Notes: generated by a model not told the origin, from the sequence alone. A stretch of DNA of 64,000 nucleotides from Steroidobacteraceae bacterium (GCA_025451845.1 JANWJS010000004.1:1-64000); one strand, 5' to 3'; positions 16,387 through 23,553 are shown, counted from the first letter of the stretch. Numbers and translations are program-made.

Positions 16387-16407
16387 CGAATCCCTCCCTT
16401 GCCACCA
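16387..16407 (+). other. 3' tRNA remnant, att-like site 3
   Basis: CGAATCCCTCCCTTGCCACC plus A matches the tRNA 3' core of site 1 at 19 of 21 positions, including the encoded CCA. It lies 30-40 bp from the end of an integrase remnant that reads toward it, the usual integrase-att arrangement. Confidence 0.6.
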
Positions 16408-16439
16408 ACCTTTTTAGCTACTTGCGAGCTTCCTGTTGA

Positions 16440-16676
16440 CCGCACGATCGAGAGTACGGCAGATTTGCGGGACGCCAGATCACAGGCCTTTTCCGCGCAC
16501 GCAATCAGGTTGCTGATGTCGGCCGCGGAGTAGTGCGTCTTGATGTGCGCCGCCTTGTGTCCCAGCAAAGCCTGGCGGCCTCGAACGACACGCCGGCCGC
16601 GCGGAGTCGATACCCGAGCGTGTGCTTGAGGTCGTGCACCCGGATGGACCGAAATCCAGCCGGGCAGGGCGACCCA
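16440..16676 (-). pseudogene. Tyrosine integrase, C-terminal remnant with frameshift
   Basis: The frame reads IRVHDLKHTLGYRLRAAGVS FEAA, then shifts one base to ALLGHKAAHIKTHYSAADIS NLIACAEKACD and LASRKSAV. RVHDLKHTxG, LLGHK and HYSAA are the conserved box II region with the C-terminal catalytic His and Tyr of phage-type integrases. Everything upstream is missing. It explains the nearby tRNA remnant and is no longer able to act. Confidence 0.82.
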
Positions 16677-16782
16677 AGCTCGCGCTCATATCTCGCCGAT
16701 CTTCAGCTCAGCCCGTATCTGACCGGGGGTGGACCGACACGCCGGCCTTCACCGGCGTGAGTTACGATCTGCAGGTCCTGTA

Positions 16783-17532
16783 TTAGACCTGCGCCATGCC
16801 TCCATCGACGGCGAGGTCCACACCGGCAACGTAGGAGCTTTCATCAGAGGCGAGGAACAGGACGGCGGCTGCGAGTTCTTCAGGTTTACCTCTCCGACCG
16901 AGTGGAACCTGGGTGACGAATTGAGCCGCCGCTTGTTCGGCTTGCTCTGGAGTAAGGCCCGCTTTCTCTAGTGCTTCGGTTTCGATTGGCCCGGGGCTTA
17001 CCGCATTCACGCGGATGTTTCGGTCTTTCAGTTCCATCGTCCAGCCACGTGCGAAGCTGCGCACAGCCGCCTTGGCCGCAGCGTAGACGGTAAACGCCGG
17101 CAGTCCCATCACGTTCGCAACGGAGGAGTTCAGGATGATCGAGCCCCCATCTTTGAAGAGGGGAAGAGCCTTCTGCACCGTGAAAAACTGTCCTTTCGCG
17201 TTGAGGTCGAAGGTTTTGTCGAAATGAGCTTCGGTGACCGCTTCGAGCGGTGCGACTTCGCCCCAGCCGGCATTTACGAAGAGTACGTCGATGTGGCCGT
17301 GCTTCTCTTTTACCACGGCATAGAGCCGGTCCAAGTCCTCCAGGCGCGTTACGTCGCCGGGGACTATCGTGACGTTTCTTCCGATGGATGCTGCGGCCTC
17401 TTTCAGCTCTTTCTCTCGTCGGCCGGTAATCACAACGTGCGCGCCTTCTTCCACGAAGCGTTTAGCCGTGGCCAAGCCAATCCCGCTATTGCCACCCGTG
17501 ACGACCGCAACCTTACCTTTCAGCTTTCCCAT
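16783..17532 (-). CDS. Short-chain dehydrogenase/reductase
   Basis: A 249-residue classical SDR: GKVAVVTGGNSGIGLATAKR with TGGNSGIG at 12-19, NAGWGE, NSSVANVMG and YAAAKAAVRSFARGW (catalytic Ser, Tyr, Lys), SPGPIETEAL and GVDLAVDGG at the C-terminus. These features match NAD(P)-dependent glucose/3-oxoacyl-ACP reductase-like SDRs of unknown substrate. GAGGAGA before the ATG at 17532 fixes the start. A TetR gene is divergent 141 bp away. Confidence 0.9.
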   Translation of the reverse strand: MGKLKGKVAVVTGGNSGIGLATAKRFVEEGAHVVITGRREKELKEAAASIGRNVTIVPGDVTRLEDLDRLYAVVKEKHGHIDVLFVNAGWGEVAPLEAVTEAHFDKTFDLNAKGQFFTVQKALPLFKDGGSIILNSSVANVMGLPAFTVYAAAKAAVRSFARGWTMELKDRNIRVNAVSPGPIETEALEKAGLTPEQAEQAAAQFVTQVPLGRRGKPEELAAAVLFLASDESSYVAGVDLAVDGGMAQV

Positions 17533-17596
17533 GACTTTCTCCTCTCGAGTGTTGGGCAACATTTCTGTTCCTATTTGCACGATTGCACTGTATCTT

Positions 17597-17658
17597 GTGG
17601 ACCATTGATCCACATTAAATGGAGCACTGGTGCGTTTATACGGTGCACTGATCCATTT
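17597..17658. promoter_or_regulatory. Dyads in SDR-TetR intergenic region (probable TetR operators)
   Basis: GTGGACCATTGATCCAC (17597-17613) is an imperfect palindrome, and AAATGGA (17617-17623) faces TCCATTT (17652-17658). GCACTG also occurs three times between 17585 and 17650. The arrangement fits a divergent promoter controlled by the adjacent TetR protein. Confidence 0.45.
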
Positions 17659-17673
17659 GTCAAGAGAAGCATT

Positions 17674-18315
17674 ATGCGAGCGGACGCGAAAAAGAATTAT
17701 GACCATCTACTTGCTGTCGCCCATGACGTCGTTATCGAAGATGGTGCCGATACGTCCATGCGAGAAATCGCCCGCCGGGCTGAAGTCGGTTTAGCCACAT
17801 TGCTTCGTCATTTTCCAACGCGAGAAGCGTTGTTCGAGGCCTTACTGCATATGAATGTGAATGCATTGGTGCAGCAAGCGGCGGAACTGCAGAGCTCGAA
17901 ACCACCTGACGAAGCGCTTGTGTCGTGGTTCCGCGAAGGGGTAGCGTTCGTTCACAGGTATAATGGCGTTTGCGCCTTGATGGCGAGTGCCCACGCAGAC
18001 CCCAGCTCGGCGCTTCACGCTTCAAGCGTGGCGCTACATGCAGCGGGCACACGGCTGCTGCTTCGTTCGCAGGCTGATGGAACGGCGCGCGCCGATATGA
18101 ACGGGGAAGATCTGTTCGCGTTGATGTCAGCGCTCGGCTGGCTCAGTGACCAACCCTCGCTGGCGTCACGGGCCGATAATGTCTTTCACGTTATAGCGGG
18201 TGCCATCCTGACAAGTCGGTCGGGCAACGATGCTAGGAGAAAAAAGGATGGGCGCGAGGCATCAGGCGGCGTTACAGGCAAACGCGGAAGCAAAGGAACG
18301 GCTCGAAGGATGTAA
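17674..18315 (+). CDS. TetR-family regulator
   Basis: A 213-residue TetR protein starting MRADAKKNYDHLLAVAHD, with HTH EIARRAEVGLATLLRHFPTR at about 32-52 and a C-terminal domain EALVSWFREGVAFVHRYNG, ALMASAHADPSSA, LFALMSALGWLSDQPSLA. AGAGAAG lies before the ATG. It is divergent from the SDR and likely its repressor. A paralogue missing the HTH lies at 10.4-10.8 kb. The last residues (RKKDGREASGG region) look unconstrained. Confidence 0.88.
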   Translation: MRADAKKNYDHLLAVAHDVVIEDGADTSMREIARRAEVGLATLLRHFPTREALFEALLHMNVNALVQQAAELQSSKPPDEALVSWFREGVAFVHRYNGVCALMASAHADPSSALHASSVALHAAGTRLLLRSQADGTARADMNGEDLFALMSALGWLSDQPSLASRADNVFHVIAGAILTSRSGNDARRKKDGREASGGVTGKRGSKGTARRM

Positions 18316-18382
18316 AGCGCCCCGCGCGTGTAGTGATGGCCGAAAAGCACACAAGCGGCCGCGGGCGATAGATCAGGCGGTC

Positions 18383-18634
18383 ATGAATAGCGAACTCAAG
18401 CGCCGCAAGGTGATAGTCACGGGATCCACTGCGGGTATGGCCGCGCCAGTGCGGCGGGGCTAGCCCGTGCCGGAAATCTGTCCGTCCTGTTCAGGCCCTA
18501 CCGCCTGAACTCGCTCAACTTGCCGAACCGCCTCGTCATGGCTTCCATGATTCGATCGGTCTCTCCGGGCGGCGTGCCGACGTCCGAGGTCGCCGGCGAT
18601 TACCGCCGCCGCGCGGAGAATGGCGTCGGCCTCA
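18383..18634 (+). pseudogene. Second copy of SDR-OYE chimera, decayed
   Basis: Begins MNSELKRRKVIVTGSTAG like the intact copy (TSELKRREAVVTGSTAG), loses one base near 18437, and continues in the next frame GNLSVLFRPYRLNSLNLPNR, LVMASMIRSVSPGGVPTSEV, and DYRRRAENGVGL before homology ends. DNA identity with the 5' 250 bp of the intact gene is high. The junction between SDR and OYE parts is identical, so one copy derives from the other or both from one ancestor. Confidence 0.85.
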
Positions 18635-18667
18635 CGCAACGTATCGCGGCGGAAGGGTTTGCCAGCA

Positions 18668-19090
18668 TCAGTCGGTGTCGAACAGCTTTGCGTTATCGAC
18701 GCGGCCCATGACATCCCCAAAGGGCTCGAATCCGAGGCGTTGGTAGAATTCCATCGCATCACCGTCTGCGACGAGAAGCACCCGCCATACCGGTAGCATC
18801 CCAATGAGCTGCTTCATTAGCCGGGTGCCGATGCCTCGACCTTGGTATTCGGGGTGAACGGCGACGTCGTAGACAGTCGCGTGGTATTCGCGATCGCTAA
18901 GCGCCCGCGCGGCTCCGATCAGCTTTGATCCATCGAAGGCAAAACATACGACGGTGCTGTTTTCAAAAGCCCGTCGCACCTTGTCTCCCTCGCGACCACC
19001 CAGCCTCGTGAGCTCGAACAGAGAAACCAGGTCCTGCCAGTCGATCGAGCTGGTATCGCATTGGAAGCGCACTGTCTCAGGATCGCTCAT
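18668..19090 (-). CDS. GNAT-family N-acetyltransferase
   Basis: A 140-residue GNAT protein: VVCFAFDGSKLIGAARAL, DVAVHPEYQGRGIGTRLMKQ (acetyl-CoA pyrophosphate loop QGRGIG at about 88-93) and FYQRLGFEPFG near the C-terminus. Substrate unknown. The start codon overlaps the end of a cardiolipin synthase remnant, so upstream sequence was probably exchanged, though GAGGG before the ATG leaves a usable start. Confidence 0.85.
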   Translation of the reverse strand: MSDPETVRFQCDTSSIDWQDLVSLFELTRLGGREGDKVRRAFENSTVVCFAFDGSKLIGAARALSDREYHATVYDVAVHPEYQGRGIGTRLMKQLIGMLPVWRVLLVADGDAMEFYQRLGFEPFGDVMGRVDNAKLFDTD

Positions 19091-19241
19091 ATAGCACCCT
19101 CGACCTGTCGCCGAGCCGTGATGAGGACTTGAGGTCCGATTCGAACACCGCCGTCATCTCGCGTGCGAACTGCTCGTCGTAGACATTCAGGCTCGCCTCG
19201 TCATTCAGCTCGAAGGATCTCATGTCGAAGTGGACATCATG
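19077..19241 (-). pseudogene. Cardiolipin synthase / phospholipase D C-terminal remnant
   Basis: The minus frame reads HFDMRSFELNDEASLNVYD, EQFAREMTAVFESDLKSS, the block following the second HKD motif in bacterial cardiolipin synthases. No HKD motif remains. The fragment is cut on its upstream side by the vapBC operator region. Confidence 0.78.
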
Positions 19242-19268
19242 ATGCTCATGTGCTAGCATCTTGATGCT
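19235..19268. promoter_or_regulatory. Palindromes directly upstream of vapB (autoregulatory operator)
   Basis: CATCATGATG (19235-19244), TGCTAGCA (19251-19258) and AGCATCTTGATGCT (19255-19268) are perfect palindromes, the last ending at the base before the vapB ATG. VapB proteins repress their own operon through such repeats. Confidence 0.6.
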
Positions 19269-19517
19269 ATGCGAACAACCCTGACTTTGGATGAAGATAT
19301 TGCCGTGCGGCTTCAGGCCGAGTCGCGACGCACGGGCCGACCTTTCAAGACTGTCGTCAACGAGTACCTCCGGGCAGGGCTCGCCCGCAGGAAAGCTGCT
19401 GAAGCCGTCCGACCGTTCCGAGTGGAGTCGGTGCATCTGGGTCCTCCGATTCCCGGGCGCTCTTACGACCGCATCAGCACTCTTTTGGAGGAAACCGAAG
19501 GGGAAGAGCACCGGTGA
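19269..19517 (+). CDS. vapB: VapB-type ribbon-helix-helix antitoxin
   Basis: An 82-residue protein. MRTTLTLDEDIAVRLQAESR is the ribbon-helix-helix DNA-binding start, followed by RPFKTVVNEYLRAGLARRK; the C-terminal GRSYDRISTLLEETEGEEHR would bind and neutralise the toxin. The stop overlaps the toxin start (GTGA), giving translational coupling. Palindromes precede the start. Confidence 0.88.
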   Translation: MRTTLTLDEDIAVRLQAESRRTGRPFKTVVNEYLRAGLARRKAAEAVRPFRVESVHLGPPIPGRSYDRISTLLEETEGEEHR

Positions 19518-19963
19518 AGCTCTTGGATGCGAACGTCCTTCTATACGCCTACAACGCCGATTCTCCGCACAACGCGGCGTGTCGCGCCTGGCTCGAAAGT
19601 GCCTTCAATGACGCGCAGGAACCTGTCGCTCTCCCATGGCAGAGCATTCTTGCTTTCGTGCGGATCGCGACGAACCCTCGCGCCGTGAACAGGCCTCTTA
19701 CGAGTGGAGCTGCATGCGGCATCGTGCGGCAGTGGCTAGAACATCCGAACGTCATCGCGGTGGGGTACGGCGAAAGATTCCTGCAGCTGTTCTGCGAGCA
19801 AGTGGTCGAGGCCAAGGTCAGCGGGCCTCTTGTCAGCGATGCGGCCCTCGCTGCCGTAGCCCTCGAGCAGGGAGCAACGCTGTGCTCCACCGACAAGGAT
19901 TTTCGGCGGTTCGCCGCATTGAAGTTGATCGATCCGCTGACCGCCTCCGCATTAGTTCGGTGA
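19514..19963 (+). CDS. vapC: VapC-type PIN-domain toxin ribonuclease
   Basis: A 149-residue PIN-domain protein starting GTG (KLLDANVLLYAYN), with D5 in the first acidic motif, PWQSILAFVRIATNPR in the middle and SDAALAAVALEQGATLCSTD KDFRRF (D109, D127, D129) at the end. VapC toxins are Mg-dependent RNases that cut specific tRNA or rRNA sites. The operon looks intact and sits near the right end of the tRNA-bounded island, where toxin-antitoxin modules commonly stabilise elements. Confidence 0.9.
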   Translation: MKLLDANVLLYAYNADSPHNAACRAWLESAFNDAQEPVALPWQSILAFVRIATNPRAVNRPLTSGAACGIVRQWLEHPNVIAVGYGERFLQLFCEQVVEAKVSGPLVSDAALAAVALEQGATLCSTDKDFRRFAALKLIDPLTASALVR

Positions 19964-19975
19964 TAACGTCCGTTT

Positions 19976-20039
19976 GACGAAAACTTCGCGGACGCGTTCC
20001 GTAGGTGCTTGTGCTTCAAAGGGCCGCAAACGGACATAT
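19976..20039. repeat. Dispersed repeat R2, right copy (64 bp)
   Basis: Partner of 1217-1280. It begins 13 bp after the vapC stop and lies about 60 bp inside tRNA remnant 4. Reads ENFADAFRRCLCFKGPQTDI on the + strand. Confidence 0.7.
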
Positions 20040-20097
20040 CGCCCGGTAGAGTGCGTCAGGTGCATGAATTTGCCACGCTTTCCTGCCGGGCATTGTC

Positions 20098-20142
20098 CTC
20101 ATAATGCCGGGGTCGAGGGTTCAAGTCCCTCCCTTTCCACCA
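20098..20142 (+). other. 3' tRNA remnant, att-like site 4
   Basis: Forty-five bases from CTCATAATGCCGGGG to the CCA end, identical to site 1 (903-947) except one base (TTCAAG for TTCGAG). The next about 60 bp, including a hairpin, also match those after site 1. No 5' half of the tRNA is present. Confidence 0.85.
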
Positions 20143-20175
20143 GTTTGCCAGTGGCGAGCGAAACAGGAAGAGGGC

Positions 20176-20200
20176 GTTTCGACGAAAAATTCGGCGAAAC
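20176..20200. terminator. Hairpin downstream of tRNA remnant 4
   Basis: GTTTCGACGAA pairs with TTCGGCGAAAC with one mismatch; equivalent of the hairpin at 983-1007. Confidence 0.45.
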
Positions 20201-20348
20201 CGGCCCCTGCGGGCGGGCGGGCGGGTGGGTCGGCGGCTTAGCCGTTACGCAAGTGCTCCGACTTCGTCTCGCAAAGATCGTCCCGCTGCTTCGCTTGGTT
20301 TTCACTCGTCGGCTCATCGCCGGTCTCTCACGTTGTCCGTTACGGAAA

Positions 20349-21695
20349 TCAAGGGATGAGCTTGCGCAGTGCTGGTGTGGAGATTTCGTCAATGTGCCGA
20401 AACGCTGGCGCGATCCTCTCGATCTGATCCGCAGGCACGTCGTATTGTTCGAAGTACACTTTCCACTCGCGCACGGTTAGCCAGATTCTTGCAATGCTCT
20501 GGGCGGCAAATTCCGCTGATAGCGTAAACATCTCGCGCCCCGCGAAAGCGTTGTCCAAAGTGGCGTTCCTACCCTCTGGCCCAACTCCCAGGTGCAGGCG
20601 CCGTTCCGACGCCAAGGTTGCCCGTGGCATGACATCGTAGAGTGGGCTCAATCTCCATCCTGGAAGGCGTGGGTCCCAGAGAAAGCCGTGATTGCGCAGG
20701 TGATCGTCGTCATTGCTGACGAGGATGTTGAAGACCATGCGCTCGAATAGCTCGCGGTTATTTCCCCGGATTACGCTGGGATGACAGTACCGTCGGATGG
20801 CTTGCGCCAAGTCGCCATAGGACTTGTTCGGTGACTCCATGGCAGTACATGCGAGAAGCGTTAGACCGCTGATGAACCCGAAACGCTTCTCCACCTCTCC
20901 CGCCGCAGGTGCTGTGCTCAATAGATCCTCAGCCAGTCGAGCGTCCCGCCCCGGCTTGGCCCAGTATCGGTCGAATCGCCGGATCAGCATCACAGTTCGG
21001 GCGCCGAGGTTGATTAACCTCACTGGTGGAACCGTGAGAGCTGCGGCCGCTGCTAATCGCAGCGTGGCGGTTTCGACGACAGGAACGTTCATCGCATCCT
21101 GTTGACTGGGGAACTTGGCCAGCCATAACACCTGTTCATTGTCACGAACCGTCGCCTTGGGGCGGGCTCCGCCTAAGGGGCTGCCTTCGGCGAAAATTTC
21201 CTCCAGATTTGCAGGGACGGGTATTCCCTCGTCAATACGCTGCGCGGCGTCCATCAAGTACTGCAGATTGTCCCAAGTGCCGTAGCCCAACGTGGGTTCG
21301 GCTTCTCGTGATGGGCGAATGTCGAGTGCACCCACGCGCTGGCTGCCTGCGTGGAGTAGATATACGGATTCTGGGAGGCTGTTTGCGGGTACTTTGAGGC
21401 GAGACTCGATCACCCGCCGTCCCCAGGCATCTGGCGCGGTATCGCGAATTCCACCGAAGAATGGGAGGTTGTTCGGCGGGAAGAGAGCCTTGCCGCGGAC
21501 GACGCTCTCGTCGCGAATGCTCAAGCTCACTGGGTCCACTTCCAGAGCGCCCGGGCGGTCTAGGTATCGCAACCCGTAGGCGAAGGTTGAGGCCAGTAGC
21601 TTCGCTCCGTCTTCGGTCAGAGTGAGCTGACCGCACGGCAGCCACTCGGCATCGAGGTATGCGAAAACCAACAGCTTCTCTTCTTTCATAGGCAT
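20349..21695 (-). CDS. hipA: HipA-family serine/threonine kinase toxin
   Basis: A 448-residue HipA-like kinase. N-terminal subdomain to about 110 (LFPPNNLPFFGGIRDTAPDA), Gly-rich loop GSPLGGARPKA at 171-181, lysine strand WLAKF at 191-195, LIRRFDR at 237-243, catalytic loop SNDDDHLRNHGF at 327-338 and Mg-binding PLYDVMP near 351-357; all kinase motifs are present. Classical HipA phosphorylates glutamyl-tRNA synthetase and causes growth arrest; the target here is unknown. It starts 2 bp after hipB. Confidence 0.9.
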   Translation of the reverse strand: MPMKEEKLLVFAYLDAEWLPCGQLTLTEDGAKLLASTFAYGLRYLDRPGALEVDPVSLSIRDESVVRGKALFPPNNLPFFGGIRDTAPDAWGRRVIESRLKVPANSLPESVYLLHAGSQRVGALDIRPSREAEPTLGYGTWDNLQYLMDAAQRIDEGIPVPANLEEIFAEGSPLGGARPKATVRDNEQVLWLAKFPSQQDAMNVPVVETATLRLAAAAALTVPPVRLINLGARTVMLIRRFDRYWAKPGRDARLAEDLLSTAPAAGEVEKRFGFISGLTLLACTAMESPNKSYGDLAQAIRRYCHPSVIRGNNRELFERMVFNILVSNDDDHLRNHGFLWDPRLPGWRLSPLYDVMPRATLASERRLHLGVGPEGRNATLDNAFAGREMFTLSAEFAAQSIARIWLTVREWKVYFEQYDVPADQIERIAPAFRHIDEISTPALRKLIP

Positions 21696-21697
21696 CG

Positions 21698-22039
21698 CTA
21701 GAAGTCGATTTCGTCCAATTCCCGCTTCGAGAGATCCCTGGCGCGCCGACGCCGCTCTTGAGCGCTAAGTGCGGCCAGAGCAGGATCCGTTTCAGACAGC
21801 AGCTCGAGCAATGTCTTGCCCGGTACAATGGCATCGAGATAGCGCAGGACCTGGCCAATCGCGATTCCAGGATCGCCCTTCTCTAGCCGATATGCCGTGT
21901 TTCGCGAAAGTCCGGCGCGCAGCGCTGCGTGGTCTTGCTTCATGCCTCGAGCGATGCGCAAGCGCGCGAGAGCCGCGCCCAGCTCTTTTGCGTCAGAAGC
22001 CAAGCTTGGGGTCAAGGCCGCAGACTGGGTGATCTTCAT
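21698..22039 (-). CDS. hipB: HipB-type XRE antitoxin
   Basis: A 113-residue protein with an HTH of XRE type: LGAALARLRIARGMKQDHAA LRAGLSRNTAYRLEKGDPG (about residues 20-60). The tail QERRRRARDLSKRELDEIDF is charged. It precedes hipA and should bind the GCTCGATTAA-type repeats upstream, repressing the operon and holding HipA inactive. Confidence 0.88.
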   Translation of the reverse strand: MKITQSAALTPSLASDAKELGAALARLRIARGMKQDHAALRAGLSRNTAYRLEKGDPGIAIGQVLRYLDAIVPGKTLLELLSETDPALAALSAQERRRRARDLSKRELDEIDF

Positions 22040-22069
22040 ACTCGTTTAATCAATCGTTGGAGCTATATT

Positions 22070-22171
22070 GCTCGATTAACCGAGCATGAATTTTGAAGAG
22101 TTTCCCCGGTCGAGTCAAGCTTCTCGTACCTTAAATCGATCGCTATAATAATAATGCTCGATTAATCGATC
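22070..22171. promoter_or_regulatory. hipBA operator repeats and promoter
   Basis: GCTCGATTAACCGAGC (22070-22085) and GCTCGATTAATCGATC (22156-22171) are near-palindromes with a shared GCTCGATTAA half; a further CTCGTTTAAT half lies at 22041-22050. On the minus strand TTGACT (about 22111-22116) with CAAAAT 17 bases on is a possible promoter between them. HipB-like repressors bind such spaced dyads cooperatively. Confidence 0.6.
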
Positions 22172-22234
22172 TACTCTCGCCGGAGCGCCCCCTCTGGGGA
22201 AGCGCCCTTCGCCTCAAAATCGAGCGTGGAGAGA

Positions 22235-22288
22235 TGCGGGAAATCTGCGGGAATCGGTTGTGCTCGGGTGCTTCGTCGTGCCAATCGC
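22235..22288. repeat. Dispersed repeat R1, right copy
   Basis: Matches 789-844, same orientation. It lies between the hipBA promoter and the end of the Gfo/Idh/MocA gene. Confidence 0.6.
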
Positions 22289-22311
22289 GCCGGTTCGTTC
22301 ACCACAAGCGC

Positions 22312-23256
22312 TCACGAGCGTGGTTCCTCGAACGGCGCCACGGCGACTTGCTTGCCGGTCAGAAAAATGTCCGCGACGAGCTCGAGCGGGCGCGCGTCGA
22401 CTTCGGATCGGCCGGCTGCGATCAACTCTGCGTACGCGCGGTAGATCGAGCCGTACTCGCCGTGGATCTCACCAGCCTCGGCCGGCGCCGGCTGACCGCC
22501 GACCGTCAGCGCTGCACCCCCTGCGGAGAGTTTGAAGGGACCCTGGTCAGTCTCGAAATCGATGTCCCATGTCTGCGGCCCGGTGTGGCGAAAATCGAGC
22601 GAGACGCCGATCTCGATTCCCCCGGGCGTCAGGAGCTCGAGTTCGGCAGCGATGGGCGCTTCGAGATTCGCGGGGACCAAGAGCAGCGCCGAGCGCGGGA
22701 ATATAGGCTCGGCAATCAGCCGCGTCAGAATCGACAGCGCGTTGATCCCTGGATCCAGAACGCCAAACCCACCGGCCTGCCAGATCCACCTCTGACCCGG
22801 ATGCCACTTGAGCACGTCCTCCTTCCACGTAACCCGCACGCGTCGCAACTGGCAGACTTCGAGCAGCCGAGCGGCCGAGGCCACTCCCGGAGCGTGCTGG
22901 GAGTGCCAGGTCTGATAAAGCGTGCGTTGCGCGGCGCTCGCCAGCTGCTTTAGATGTCCGAGCTGCGCGAGCGAAGCGCAAGGTGGCTTCTCCATGAGCA
23001 CGTGCTTGCCCCGCTCGAGTGCGAGCCTCGCAGCTTGATAGTGGAGCTGAGGTGGGGTGCAGATGGCGATGGCATCAAGTTCGGGCGCGCCGTCGAGCAT
23101 CTGCTCGAGGGTGCGGAAATTCGCGATGCCAGGTAGCTGCGCATTGCGGCTCGCGGCAGCCTCGAGCGCGAAGGCGGGATTGGCGGCGATGCACGGAACG
23201 TGCTGGTCACGCGCGATCTTGCCCACACCAACGATGCCCATACGAATCGCTTGCAT
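22312..23256 (-). CDS. Gfo/Idh/MocA sugar dehydrogenase (D-galactose / L-arabinose 1-dehydrogenase-like)
   Basis: A 314-residue oxidoreductase starting MQAIRMGIVGVGKIARDQH. The Rossmann motif GVGKIA, the catalytic EKPP, and the block TWKEDVLKWHPGQRWIWQAG, GFGVLDPGINALSILTRL follow closely the L-arabinose/D-galactose 1-dehydrogenase subgroup, which oxidises the anomeric carbon to a lactone with NAD(P). GAGGGG precedes the ATG at 23256; an upstream GTG at 23280 is less likely. No lactonase or sugar transporter lies beside it. Its sequence differs in style from the island debris around it and looks functional. Confidence 0.87.
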   Translation of the reverse strand: MQAIRMGIVGVGKIARDQHVPCIAANPAFALEAAASRNAQLPGIANFRTLEQMLDGAPELDAIAICTPPQLHYQAARLALERGKHVLMEKPPCASLAQLGHLKQLASAAQRTLYQTWHSQHAPGVASAARLLEVCQLRRVRVTWKEDVLKWHPGQRWIWQAGGFGVLDPGINALSILTRLIAEPIFPRSALLLVPANLEAPIAAELELLTPGGIEIGVSLDFRHTGPQTWDIDFETDQGPFKLSAGGAALTVGGQPAPAEAGEIHGEYGSIYRAYAELIAAGRSEVDARPLELVADIFLTGKQVAVAPFEEPRS

Positions 23257-23463
23257 TGCCCCTCGCTCTCGATCCGGCACGGATCGCTCAATTGACCAGG
23301 GAATCCGGTTGCACCCCGAGCGCCGTGATCAGAGCCGCTCCGAGCGATGACGATGACATCGCGATGGCGCTCCCCTCGTTGACAGTGACCACCGGTGCCG
23401 CGGCAGTGTGCCAAAACTCGGACAATTTAGCAGAGCCATTGTGATGCTGCTGGAGCCGATCCA

Positions 23464-23553
23464 TGACATGAGCAGGACTTCATGGACTGCTCGTTCGGCT
23501 TCCGGCCGGGTCGCAGTGCTCCTCAGGCGCTTCAGGCTCTACGCACCGCCATG
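23464..23553 (+). pseudogene. Group II intron reverse transcriptase fragment
   Basis: The frame reads EQDFMDCSFGFRPGRSAPQA followed by LQALRTAM. DCSYGFRPGRS is the hallmark of group II intron-encoded reverse transcriptases (between RT blocks 2 and 3). Only about 30 codons remain, with no intron RNA structure seen. Confidence 0.75.
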
